From Cylindrotheca closterium (Eukaryota > Bacillariophyta > Bacillariophyceae > Bacillariales > Bacillariaceae): 64,000 bases of DNA. The notes beneath the pieces were generated by a model, which saw only the letters and a program-made list of their open reading frames with translations, was not told where the DNA came from and ran no database searches. This document shows positions 44,863 through 54,789 of the stretch, one piece after another; the first letter of the stretch is position 1, and each line of letters opens with the position of its first letter. The stretch spans positions 62,001-126,000 of the forward strand of contig CAKOGP040001836.1 in assembly GCA_933822405.4 (NCBI GenBank), read 5' to 3'. The translations under genes and the position numbers were made by a program.

Positions 44863-44944
44863 GACACTGTGGCCGAGTGGTTAAGGCGAGTGATTAGAAA
44901 TCACTTGGGTTTATCCCGCGTAGGTTCGAGTCCTATCAGTGTCG
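44863..44944 (+). tRNA. tRNA-Ser(AGA), copy C
   Basis: Identical over 82 nt to copies A and B. It is followed by tctttttac, a good polymerase III terminator. It lies 90 bp upstream of, and divergent to, the lumen protein gene. Confidence 0.97.
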
Positions 44945-45466
44945 TCTTTTTACACTTGTACCTACACTAAGAGGTGTTACTTTTGCTTCGAGCTGGTTAC
45001 AGTACCGGTATTTGTTCCAACTTTGGCTTCGAGCTGGTTAGTTATGCACTGTGTTGAATACCGTCGATGCCATGGTTCTTTTAAGAAGCAAGGTACTATC
45101 AACTCCTCAAACCTACCGCATCATGTTCCATGTAAGCAATGTTACCCACCGCCATTGTCCAAAGAAGGACCATCCTGATCTACAGTCATAGTGTTGATGA
45201 TTCCGATGGATGGAGACTTCTCAATGCAACAGTCGTGCGCTATAGACGCATTCCAAAGCAAGCAGTGCTCGGCAACTATCTTTCACTTATAGAATACAAT
45301 TTGTGGACTACTAGAATGTGCTGGCAACTATTGCTTGGCATCTTCTCTTCTGGACGAAACCTCGATGGCAGTGCTTCACAAAGCGCTCACAATCAGGGAA
45401 TTAATCAGCAAAGTTGCCATCCAATCGTCATAGTAGTTTATTCAGTTTCAATTTTTTTATTACAGT
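44945..45466. other. Intergenic, no supported gene
   Basis: A short direct repeat (gcttcgagctggtta at about 44985 and 45021) and a TACCGGTA palindrome at 45003 are visible. A 123-codon frame at 45139-45510 overlaps the RPL28 3' end and has no family features. Confidence 0.5.
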
Positions 45467-45916
45467 TTAAAGAGTTCCACGTCCCTTCTTGGTTGGAACA
45501 ACCTTCTTGATACCCTTAGCGCGTCTGTTTGCTTGGTATACCTTGGTGTACTTTGCAAGAGCAGCGGACTCAAGATCCCGGCGGTAGAAGTTGTTAACGG
45601 TGGTCTTTTTGATGGTGCTCTCAACTCTGCGGAAGTCCTTGTTCATGGGAATAGTGGCGTAAGCCTTCTTGGGTTGGTTTGGCTTGGAAGCGGTCTTAAC
45701 AACCAATTCAGCTTTGTTATCCTCAGTGCAGTTGATTCCGGCAACCTTTGTGTTGGCAAGTCCGGAGTACTTGTGTAGGTTAAGGTTGGTCAAGTTGGCC
45801 TTCTCAGAAGAGAAAGCAATTTTTCCAGAGCGCTTGGTGTGCCCATTCTTCTTCTTCAAGAAACAGGAGTTGTTCTTGGTCAATTCCCAAACCAAACTAT
45901 CAGAGCATGCAACCAT
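45467..45916 (-). CDS. RPL28: 60S ribosomal protein L28 (eL28)
   Basis: The frame encodes 149 residues from MVACSDSLVWEL; the frame upstream of this ATG is leader. Features of eL28 are LVWELTKNNSCFLKKKNG, NLTNLNLHKYSGLAN (matching 'NL...NS.RYNGL'), KAYATIPMNKDFRRVESTIKK, YRRDLESAALAKYTKVYQANR and a basic C-terminus. It is a cytosolic large-subunit protein. It is transcribed divergently from RPL15 with 433 bp between the start codons. Confidence 0.95.
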   Translation of the reverse strand: MVACSDSLVWELTKNNSCFLKKKNGHTKRSGKIAFSSEKANLTNLNLHKYSGLANTKVAGINCTEDNKAELVVKTASKPNQPKKAYATIPMNKDFRRVESTIKKTTVNNFYRRDLESAALAKYTKVYQANRRAKGIKKVVPTKKGRGTL

Positions 45917-46349
45917 TTTAAATTCTATTCTACTACAAAAAGGCGAAAAAGATAGTGAGGAATTGGCAACAATGTTGAGATGATTGTAACCATAACACGA
46001 CAGAATCAGATGATCTTCGGAAGCTAATAGCATCTCCTTTCCCTCGCCAAATCTGCATCATTCTAGCCAATTGAATACGGCTAGCATTGCCCTCTGAGCA
46101 TACGCTCTTATATCTCTCCAAGATCACAAATTCCATGGGTCAAGCTCATGCTTACCTCGTCGTTGAAATGTTTCATGGAGATGTGCTTCAAAATGTGGTA
46201 GTTGACTAGTTCGAATGATAGACTCAAGTAACCCCGAGAAGAGGTAAAGCACTATTTAGTACTTTTTCTACGTACGGCTGGTGCGACAACACCCAATCTC
46301 CTTCCACATTGTCCATATTTTGTTGTCAAAACAAACCAACGACTTAACC
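45917..46349. promoter_or_regulatory. Bidirectional promoter region of RPL28 and RPL15
   Basis: A 433-bp interval separates the start codons of two divergently transcribed ribosomal protein genes, so both promoters must lie here or overlap. No obvious TATA box was found. Shared regulatory sites would give matched expression. Confidence 0.6.
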
Positions 46350-46967
46350 ATGGGAGCCTACAAGTATATGGAAGAGATCTACCGCCACAAGCAATCGGAT
46401 GCCCTCCGATTCTTGTCTCGTGTGCGCGCTTGGGAATACCGCCAACGCCCCAACATCTTGACTTGCAACCGCCCAACAAGAACCGATAAGGCCCACCGTC
46501 TCGGATACAAGGCCAAGCAAGGATTTGTTATTGTCCGTGCCGGTGTCCGCCGTGGAGGACGCAAGCGTCAAAATCACCGTGGTATGGTTTTCGGTAAGCC
46601 AAAGCACCAAGGTATCAACCAATTGAAGTTCGAGCGCAACCTCCAATCTGTTGCTGAGGAAAAGGCCGGACGCCGATACTCCAACTTGCGAGTCTTGAAC
46701 TCTTACTGGGTCAATCAAGACGCCACCATGAAGTACTATGAAATCATCATGGTCGATCCTAACCACCAAAAGATCCGCAACGATCCTCGTATCAACTGGA
46801 TCGTCAACTCTGTCCACAAGCATCGCGAGATGCGTGGACTTACCAGCGCCGGACGCAAGGGACGTGGTCTTCGCAAGAGTGGACACCGTGCCAATGGTAT
46901 TATTGGTGGTTCTTACCGTGCTGCCTGGCTCAGACGTAACACCATGAAGCTTAAGCGTTACCGTTAG
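46350..46967 (+). CDS. RPL15: 60S ribosomal protein L15 (eL15)
   Basis: The frame encodes 205 residues from [17 protein letters not shown], the universal eL15 start. It continues [61 protein letters not shown] and a C-terminus of the [15 protein letters not shown] type. The length equals that of other eukaryotes (about 204). Codon usage appears biased to C-ending codons compared with neighbours, as expected for a highly expressed gene. Confidence 0.98.
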   Translation: MGAYKYMEEIYRHKQSDALRFLSRVRAWEYRQRPNILTCNRPTRTDKAHRLGYKAKQGFVIVRAGVRRGGRKRQNHRGMVFGKPKHQGINQLKFERNLQSVAEEKAGRRYSNLRVLNSYWVNQDATMKYYEIIMVDPNHQKIRNDPRINWIVNSVHKHREMRGLTSAGRKGRGLRKSGHRANGIIGGSYRAAWLRRNTMKLKRYR

Positions 46968-47519
46968 GCTAAGAGTACTTAATTTTTTTGGGTTACTGTC
47001 TGCTCAACTGATCCTACTTTCATAGTTTTTTATTGCGATTTTGTTGAAACGCTTGATGACGTTGCTAGAACGGAACTGTTCTTCTGTCGATGTACCTAGG
47101 TACAAGGAAAGAAGTACAGAGTAGGCTAGCTTTTGGTTCACAGAGCAGCTCAACCAAGATGTAACTCAGTAGATGTAATGTCTAGAACGATTCAGAGTCA
47201 TGATACCAAAGAGTCCTCTATATAGTGCATACGTAAGCAGCCAGAGGTAAGAGATGGATACCCCCGTAGACAAAAGGATGATTGTCTTGGGTAAAGGAAA
47301 GGTTCTTTTTTTTTTGAATTCATCTGATATTTGGAGTGTGGTTTTCGTGCACAACACCAACTAATCCAAAATTTCAGTCACGAGTCGTCATTGTTTCTCA
47401 TTTCAAATTTGGCGTCAGTTGAAACTCTATTTGCACAGAGTGACAAATTTCGACTGTCACCACCTGGAGACATTTACAATTGCTCACAATGTCCTTATTA
47501 ACGGTACGCTATCGATACT
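46968..47519. other. Intergenic, no supported gene
   Basis: RPL15 3' UTR and the upstream region of the next gene. A small palindrome (gtacctaggtac) is at about 47091. Nothing else stands out. Confidence 0.5.
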
Positions 47520-49004
47520 ATGATGAAATCCATAGAGCGCCACGAGGCTGCGATGATGCTTGCAAGTCATGGTTTCGACGATGTGTCAGAGGATGCTATT
47601 CAAGGTGACGAATGGAGACGCTATGGAAAGATCCGTAGGCTTGAACTGTTGAAAAAAGATCGACAAGCTGGTGAAAATATCTTTCAGATCAATCCCACTG
47701 TTAGGATTGACAAGTATTTCCAGGTGATATATCGTGTAAGTGAATCAAGTTTCCGGTGAAGTTGGACGTCAGAGGCTCACGAAACCTCCCCTTGTTTAAA
47801 AAAGTCGCTGGATCAGTTCCATGCCATGTACAAAGACAAAGAACACTGCAATTTAGAGGAGATTTACGTCATGGGTCATCGAATCCAGCGATTCTTGACA
47901 GAATTTGTCCCAAAACATCCGGATTATGACAAGCCAAGATCATGGAATCTTAGGAACAAGAGCCGACGAGAAGTAAAGACACTTTTATTTTGTTTGGAAG
48001 ACATTGCTGTTTTGATCGATGAGCGACTTTGCAACGAAGTGGTTGACTTTGCGCCTGAATTTGATGGACTATTGTTACAAGATCAAGAGAGTGGCTTCCA
48101 AGTCAAACCATCCAACAGCAGTAATTCGTCTGGCAGTTCACCTTTTGATAATTGGGTCGCTTTTGGTGGATGGCAAAAAGACAGAGGTACCAAAGATGAA
48201 TCATTGAACTCGACCCTAGATACTACGGGATCGGAATCTATTGACAATCTAGTAGACTCATCAATTGACAGTGAATATGAAGGCACGTTGCCAAATTATG
48301 ATGCAGGTGGGTGCGACGAGAGGCCAGAAGAACATGAAAGCATGGCCAAGGCATCAAGGATTATCTTCCCACTTAATCTTTCAGAGTCAGCGGAAGAAGA
48401 CCATTTCTTGAGTACAGTTGCGAGTCAGAAGTTTTCTTTTGAACTGGATTCGGATGCCTGCGATAGTTGGGCACAGGATCACAGTTTGCGACAGCAAAAG
48501 GCAAAGCATAGGGACGCAGTCGGCAAATACACATGCGACCCAGCCGAGATCATGTTTCGACACGTTCTGAAAGCTGGGGTCGCAAAAATGAAATCCGCTG
48601 GTGCTCATTCCGTGAGAGCAACGAGGGACGAAGAACGTGGAGAGTTTCCCATTGGCGTTGAATATGGGCCCAGGATGACCATTGGATCTGCGTTGGAGAG
48701 CACCTTTGATGAAGGTAGAGTCAATATTGTTCGTTACAGCTATGGTAAAGACGATGACATTCGATCTTCGAATGGAATGAGAAGATTCAATGATCGCACT
48801 CCTCCAAATCCAGCTGTTATTGACAGTACTGTCCGGTTTGAGGACCACTACCTCGTCGCAGGCGTAGAATCAAAGTCTGAACCGACGCCGATAGAAGTTG
48901 AATCTACCCGGAATCAAGCACTAAAGTTTCATAATTTTGGTCTCAATGTACTGACAGAAGACGAGTGGATTGATTTTGGTGACACTGGTATTGATTCATT
49001 CTGA
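47520..49004 (+). CDS. Conserved-looking protein of unknown function
   Basis: Exons 47520-47735 and 47805-49004 (69-nt intron) encode 471 residues. The first ~170 residues look globular and helical: RYGKIRRLELLKKDRQAGENIFQINPTV, YRSLDQFHAMYKDKEHCNLEEIYVMGHRIQRFL, KSRREVKTLLFCLEDIAVLIDERL. The rest is Ser/Asp/Glu-rich and probably disordered, ending in NVLTEDEWIDFGDTG. The splice joins YFQVIYR to SLDQFHAM in phase, and both flanks are helical, which supports it. I do not recognise the family. The stop is 55 bp from the convergent RPC5 stop. Confidence 0.65.
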
Positions 49005-49059
49005 GCTATTTCGTTGTTTGGCAACACAGATTAACCTTCTAGCCATTCCTTTTTTCCTG

Positions 49060-50361
49060 CTACGTTGCGTCTTGTCGATATAAGTCCAAAAGAGGCTGGA
49101 ATCTTCTGAGTTGACTGGTCCAAAAGCTCAAATGTACCACAACTGCGGTTGGGTGGTTTATACCAAAACTAGGATCATCTTCCACCCGCAGTTTCCATCC
49201 CTCTGGTGTCGATCTCCCAACTTGCTTGAGTAGCATTAAAATAATTTCCGAGGTCACTTCGTCATCGTCTTCGTACACCTGTTCCAGTCTGAGACGGTGC
49301 ACGACCTCAATAGTCTGAAATAGGAACAGCACGAAAGTTCTGGCATGTGCAATGGACTGGCTGAACGACAAAAGTTTGGATTGCAGCACAAAGTTCCCTC
49401 GGACCAAAAATGCACAACTCGCGAGCGCTTCAATGAGCATATTTTCCGAAATTGACGACGAGAATTGACTCTTTAGAATCTTGTAGGGAATTGGCCAGCC
49501 CTCTTGCATGAGATCCACCAATTTTGTAACGACAGCTGCAGCATCTACTTCGCCATCATTTTCTTGTTCGTTGTTTCTTCCGGGCAAATAGTTCAAAGTT
49601 CGGATATATTCATCATTGAGTGGCCCGGCGGCACTGCTTGGATTGGTGAGAGTCATCAAGTTGTGTTGGGAAGTACCCTCTGTAACCTTGTCCATTGTTG
49701 ATTTGGCTTCCATGGATTCACAATCATGTACATTCAAGTTTTGCCACAGCTCTGATTCTTCACTCATTCGTTTGTATGCATAGGTAGACTTTCGAATCAT
49801 TGCGGCTCGTTCGGATTCCTTCTTTTGGAACGAGAGAGGTTTCCGTCCAAGACTTGACAACTCTGCTTCTGCGTTAAGTGCATCCTCCTCCGTGGTGGCT
49901 GTCGCACTAATAGTAGCTTCGTCGACATGCTTAAAAGTCGGTCGCAGTTGAGTTATGCGCGAGAGCGGCACCAAATGCAGACCTTCAAAACCTGGCTTAT
50001 TGACCATCTTTCCCAACGCCATGTGAGTACCTACAGGAATGGTATGACTGACAAAGCTTCGGGTTGCTATCTGATAGCCCCCATGTTCTCCCACATTCTC
50101 TGGTGTAGAATAATCAACTTCCATCATACAATGTTGCGGCTTGATGCGAGCGGCATCTGGAGAGGAAAAGGCAGCCTGCTGCAGAGGGAATTGCATCAAG
50201 TGCATTTGATTGGCGAGCTCGGGTGACAGGAAAACATCAAATTCTTGGACAATCTCGTCTTCTTCATTTTGAAATGCCTCAATGGGAAGGTCAATATTTG
50301 CGCTAAAGGAATCTTCCACCAAGAATGAGCCTTCTTGCTCTGACTTTATGGTCGCTGCCAT
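49060..50361 (-). CDS. RPC5: RNA polymerase III subunit RPC5 (POLR3E/Sin family)
   Basis: The frame encodes 433 residues. The N-terminal signature of the Sin/RPC5 family is clear: EEDEIVQEFDVFLSPELANQMHLMQFPLQ followed by ARIKPQHCMMEVDYST and LHLVPLSRITQLRPTFKHVDEA, as in 'DEVV.EIDVYLS..L...LYL.QYPLR...RIKPK...VE.....L.PL....QLRPSF'. The middle is charged and variable. The C-terminus is helical, like a winged-helix region (VVTKLVDLMQEGWPIPYKILKSQF). RPC5 pairs with RPC4 and supports initiation and termination by polymerase III. The ATG at 50361 is in an A-rich context. Confidence 0.85.
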   Translation of the reverse strand: MAATIKSEQEGSFLVEDSFSANIDLPIEAFQNEEDEIVQEFDVFLSPELANQMHLMQFPLQQAAFSSPDAARIKPQHCMMEVDYSTPENVGEHGGYQIATRSFVSHTIPVGTHMALGKMVNKPGFEGLHLVPLSRITQLRPTFKHVDEATISATATTEEDALNAEAELSSLGRKPLSFQKKESERAAMIRKSTYAYKRMSEESELWQNLNVHDCESMEAKSTMDKVTEGTSQHNLMTLTNPSSAAGPLNDEYIRTLNYLPGRNNEQENDGEVDAAAVVTKLVDLMQEGWPIPYKILKSQFSSSISENMLIEALASCAFLVRGNFVLQSKLLSFSQSIAHARTFVLFLFQTIEVVHRLRLEQVYEDDDEVTSEIILMLLKQVGRSTPEGWKLRVEDDPSFGINHPTAVVVHLSFWTSQLRRFQPLLDLYRQDAT

Positions 50362-51307
50362 GTTATCATGAAGTAGGTGTGGGTTTGCGAAGAATTTTGG
50401 GTTTTGGTCGGCTTGGATTTTGCTTGATGGGGAACAGTTTCAGTTTTGAAGCGGTCGAAGGATTGACGGGTACAGGAAGTCGAAAACTAAAGAAGTCCTG
50501 TGAAGACGGCAGGCGACACGATCCAGGAGCCAGGCACTCTGTAGTAATCGTGTTTATGTCGCATGACAGACGCTGTCTGTACTTCGTTCTTCCGTAACAG
50601 TGTTATGCTTATAACACTCTGACACCAAATCGAAGATACGTCTCAAGCCTCATAACATTAACAGAGGCTTCTAAAAATCCGCATTCCTCGGCAATGACTG
50701 CCGTAGTGCGAACTCTAGATCCTTGTTTATATGCTCGTTTGGTGGAGAGGCTATTGGAGAGGAGCGGGATTCTTGTGTGGTCGATTCGTTAAATCATCTC
50801 GTTGGTTGGCCGTTCCAGGCGTGACCAAAGGTCGCCCTGGTCGTTGTGGGATGGGCGTTGTTGATACTGATGTCATTGCTTCGGAGGAAAATGAAATAAT
50901 AATGAGTACTGTATGATGGCATCGGATAATGAATTCGACTCGGGGCGACCATTTGGACTAAAAAGCGGGAGACAATAATTGCACACGAGATGAGTTTTGC
51001 ATAGCCTCGTCGACCAGTTGGACTTCCAAGAAACGTTGCCGAGAAAAAACGCTGGATTTGGTGTCAGAGTGTTTTGAGACAAAACAATTTTTTATTTATT
51101 TTTTAAAAACTAAAGAAGTCTCAAAACACGAGTACTACAGAGTGAGGAGCCAGGAGCTTCCAGGATGCCCGTCCGGGAAAGAAAGATACTGAGGAAAAAC
51201 CGAACCCAAGATGTTCCAAAACATGGCACCACCAATCACACACATCATTCAAACTATTTCCATTTCCTCTGAATCTCTCCGCTGAGTCTAGTAGAACGAC
51301 TACCTTC
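50362..51307. other. Divergent intergenic region containing a transposon-like element
   Basis: The region between two divergent genes is mostly filled by the 610-bp element at 50535-51144. Outside it no gene is seen. A 14-bp direct repeat (aaactaaagaagtc) occurs at about 50484 (outside the element) and 51107 (inside it). Confidence 0.6.
50535..51144. mobile_element. Non-autonomous Mutator-like (MULE/MITE-type) element
   Basis: Terminal inverted repeats: cactctgtagtaatcgtgtt at 50535 and its complement aaacacgagtactacagagtg ending at 51144, 20 of 21 positions matching. A perfect 10-bp direct repeat aggagccagg flanks it (50525-50534 and 51145-51154), the size expected of Mutator-superfamily target-site duplications. 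Inside, a second perfect 19-bp inverted pair aacactctgacaccaaatc lies at 50613-50631 and 51055-51073. A hairpin (gtgttttgagac / gtctcaaaacac) sits near the right end. It has no transposase frame, so it would need one in trans. Confidence 0.8.
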
Positions 51308-51961
51308 ATGACGCCGTCACCCCCAAATAAATCCAATCAAGCACAGCAACAACAACAGCAGGAATCTCCTCTGCTCCTGGCAACCTCTTCCAACAGCACT
51401 GCAGCGGCTGGACGCACCAAATCTCCAGCTTGGACGGTTGCCGATCTGTTTGCGGAGCCTCCTGCGCTGGGAATCTTTTACCACCTATGTGGTACTACCT
51501 ATGATCTTTGTACCCCCGTGGGTACTACCATTGGAGCCGCAATAGCTTTGCCGGTATTTTCCAAAACTCGTCCGTTCTTGCAAGTAGCTGGGACTGGGGG
51601 ACTGATTGGTGGCGGCCTTGGCTTGATGCTTGGGGCAGCAGCCTACACATCTGTCTCTCAAGGGTTCATGCCCCCCAAGAAAGGTTCTCTCCCATGGGAC
51701 GAACAAGGGATCCTCGAACGCCGAGACAAGATTGCTACCAATACCATGATCCGATCATTGGATGCTGGAACCTACATTGGTATTTTGATGGGCGCCCTTG
51801 CCATGGGCATTGCTGGTGGCCCTGCGGCACTTTCACTGCGTACGGGAGTCTTGGGCGTTGGTCAAGGGCTATCGTTGGGTGCCACGGCTGGAAGCCTTGC
51901 GACCATTGGATATCTTTCGGTGCAAGCCAAGGAGGACGAAGTCCAAACTGACAAACCTTGA
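51308..51961 (+). CDS. Glycine-rich multi-pass membrane protein of unknown function
   Basis: The frame encodes 217 residues. A Gln/Ser-rich N-terminus (about 45 residues) is followed by TVADLFAEPPALGIFYHLCGTTYDLCTPVG and four Gly/Ala-rich hydrophobic segments (TTIGAAIALPVFSK, GTGGLIGGGLGLMLGAAAYTS, TYIGILMGALAMGIAGGPAAL, VLGVGQGLSLGATAGSLATIGYL). The pattern of glycine zippers resembles TIM17/22- or DUF1757-like small membrane proteins, but I cannot assign it. It is transcribed away from RPC5. Confidence 0.65.
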   Translation: MTPSPPNKSNQAQQQQQQESPLLLATSSNSTAAAGRTKSPAWTVADLFAEPPALGIFYHLCGTTYDLCTPVGTTIGAAIALPVFSKTRPFLQVAGTGGLIGGGLGLMLGAAAYTSVSQGFMPPKKGSLPWDEQGILERRDKIATNTMIRSLDAGTYIGILMGALAMGIAGGPAALSLRTGVLGVGQGLSLGATAGSLATIGYLSVQAKEDEVQTDKP

Positions 51962-52189
51962 AAGATGGGTGCGAAAACCATCCTCCTACTAGTGGAATTG
52001 TTAACTTGATGATTGCTAATGAGTATTGAATAGTGAACATTTGCTAATTACAAAATCTAAACCCAAAGTTCTTTCATTTTCATAATATGATTGATACGAC
52101 AATCATTTTTGAAAGTCATCAGAGACTGGGGTTGGTCGATGTTCCAAACCGTTTCATTGGATACATTCAATTCAATTCCAGGAATTGAA

Positions 52190-52920
52190 TTAGAACAATC
52201 CAAAGAACTTCTTCTTGGGCTTATCATCAGACTTTCCCTTCAATTGACTGACAGTGGGTGGCTTGTAGTTTTTTCCAAACTTGGGTGCGGCTCCTGGAAT
52301 GGACTCGGAAGGACCAGTTCGTCCTCGGCTGCCGGTCCAATCAAGACCTTCTCCATATCCGAAAATAGAAATACTTTGTTCTTTTCTGAAACCACCCTCA
52401 GAGTAGTCCTTGTCGGACTTGAGCCACTTTTCCCTTTTCGCCCCACGGACATCCGAATTGTCCCATTTTCCTCCTCTTTGCATGTACTGTATAACAAGTA
52501 GTAGGATTATTGAGAATCAAGAGGCAATGGATCCTACGTAATCTGCTCCTCTTCCAGATAGACTCAACTTACCGGAATATCTTCGCGCTTGAGTTCTCCG
52601 CTTTTGACACGGGCTTCAGCATTCATGACAGGCATCAAGTGGGTGGCTTCTCCGCGCTCCAATGCTTCTTGGAAACTTTGGAAACTTCTAGATTGGAAGC
52701 CCTTTGGACCCATGCTTCCAAGATTCTTCTTCTTTGCCTTCTTCTTGGCTTCTTGTTCCTTGAACTTCTTGTACTGTTCTGGGGTGAAGCCAGATGGGAC
52801 GTAACCATAAAGGCTGGTGCTTCTTTGTTGTTGTTGCGACAAAGATTGCGATTGGAAGGCTAGAGATCCATCCATAAAAAGGCCAACGGCCAACAAGGCG
52901 GTGATTGCGGAAAGCTTCAT
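52190..52920 (-). CDS. Plastid-targeted small protein of unknown function
   Basis: Exons 52920-52573 and 52486-52190 (86-nt intron) encode 214 residues. The N-terminus MKLSAITALLAVGLFMDGSLAF|QSQSL is a textbook diatom plastid bipartite signal: signal peptide, cleavage before Phe, then a Ser/Gln-rich transit segment. The mature part is basic and hydrophilic (FTPEQYKKFKEQEAKKKAKKK, EALERGEATHLMPVMNAEARVKSG). It spans the splice at EDIP|YMQRGGKWDNSDV and ends GYGEGLDWTGSRGRTGPSESIPG...KPKKKFFGLF. No enzymatic domain is visible. It probably acts in the plastid stroma or on the thylakoid surface. Function unknown. Confidence 0.82.
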
Positions 52921-53511
52921 GTTCTTGTTCTTGTAAAAGATATTTGCTTGTTCTTCTTGCAGCTGTTGTATTCCACGAGGTGAAAGCAGGTCAACTTGAA
53001 TGTTGTTGTTGAAAAAATATCATTTCGAAGTCGAAAAGAAGAACAAAAACTGAGGTGGATTTTTTGCCCACGTCTGTCGACGTCAGCAAAATTCTTACTG
53101 TATCATGTGATCGAATGAATCAATCTCTACTTGTAAGAGGTGGGCGGGGGCGAAAAAACTTCAAAATCTACGGTACAACGACAAGATTGTCGTGTCAGTG
53201 CTCCCTTCGTTATGGCCGTCTGCAGTACCAGATGAGATACGAAGACGATGGCGTTTGAATGATGTCGATGATGTCAATCATTCTTCTGATACAACTGCCT
53301 CCAGCGGGTCCATGAAATTCATAAAGCGGTGAATCCAATGAAGCTCACAGATTCGGCACAAATTCAGCAATTCATTGCAAGACCTCACCATCAGCACTAG
53401 GCCGAAGATAAAACACAATCCATGGGACTCTAGAAGATTAAATCAAGCTATGAAATTGATCTCTCCTATGGTATCAAAATTCTTCCTCAGGCTGTATCTT
53501 CGGAATCACTA
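52921..53511. other. Intergenic, no supported gene
   Basis: Upstream region of the plastid protein and 3' side of the BTB pseudogene. No recognisable element. Confidence 0.45.
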
Positions 53512-54683
53512 TTATAGGGTTCTGGCGTGAGCTGCTCTATTGGTTCGTTCTATACCAAGGACATAAGGGGGAGTAGATGGCCCTGAAATACCAATCCAGA
53601 AGCTGCTTGGCTCTGGTGAAAAGGAGAGCATCGAATCCGTCGAGGCTTCTTGTAGCAAGAGCTTGTCTTGGCCAAACGGCCCAATTTGCTTGTCGCAGAT
53701 GGTCCACCTCCCTTGGATGAGCTTGATGGTGATCACTGATTCTTTTTCTTCCAAAGTTCCGCTTTTCTGGAAGCAAATCTCGCTTTGAGTGAGCAAATTG
53801 GGCTTTGTGTCGTAGCTTTTCACGGATTCCAATCCCGCATCAGATACAAGGATTATTGGAAACATGATTGGTACTGGTACTGGTTTCTTCCAGATTGCAA
53901 CGGGATCTGATCGTGCATCGCCAACTTGCTCAATTGAAAAGAGGGTACATGACTTTGATTTTCAAGCATCTGTGTTGGAATGGATTTGAGATCTAGTCCA
54001 TTTGCCAAATTGATCAACATCTTTTCATCCACTTCCGTCGAATGGTTGTTATTTTTCAAGTTTTCTTCACGCCATTCCTTGAGGCAGCAAGTAACCACGT
54101 ATCTCCTTCGACATGCACTGCCTTGATGCCTTTGCTTGAAATGAGCTCGTTCCTGCTTGGGGAGAAGACAAGCTTCAGGATTGATTGTTGGCTGCCAGTT
54201 GGCAAAGAATGTTCCAAAATGAGGATCTGATTTCTACTCGCTGACTTTGTGATATCATTACGCACCCCATGTTGTTCTTGTGAAAATATTGACCATCCAA
54301 TGACATCCAGAACACCAGACTAAAATCAAGCATACGTGAATAGCAATACTTGACAATTACTTTCAGCGCAAATGATAGTCCAGCGTTTCAAAGTCGATAT
54401 TGCGATCTCGATACTAAACGCCGTGCAACCACATTCTCGGGAAAACAGGACTACAGATTGCCAATACAAATTTGGTCCATGAAACCTCAACGTTGTCATT
54501 ACCAATCAGACGGACATCATGAAGGGTCTCGTTTTCAAGGGAATCTTGAATGTCGATTATCAATGGCATGATGTCTTGCATTGCTTTGGTGAACAAGACT
54601 TGACGTGACTTGTTTTCAAATCTTGTTTTGTAAAACTGACAAGCGAACCCGCCGGCGCGCCACGCCCGTGCCAAAGAACTCAT
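53512..54683 (-). pseudogene. Decayed BTB-domain gene
   Basis: Minus-strand fragments match the two intact BTB genes nearby in order. The BTB start is LHDVRLIGNDNVEVSWTKFVLAICSPVFPRM (compare IDCHLIGTDG...CSKFVLATRSEVFKNM). A middle helical part reads VTCCLKEWREEN...VDEKMLINLANGLDLKSIPT (compare VARCLYAWSAQES...LAVARRIDLKQLST). The C-terminal domain is at 53865-53512. A stop ends the first piece within the BTB fold, the region encoding about 120 residues after it is lost, and frames change near 54090 and 53860. It is oriented head to head with the intact gene at 54790. Confidence 0.85.
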
Positions 54684-54789
54684 TTGACCCGTATTGCCAC
54701 AAAATCACGAAAACCTACAGTAACCGAAACCACAACACGAAAGATCCCAAAACATCTCTTTTGCCATTGATTTTCATGGAATCGAAGTA

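Noticed and set aside
45139..45510. 123-codon plus-strand frame
   Set aside because: Overlaps the 3' end of RPL28 on the other strand and shows no family.
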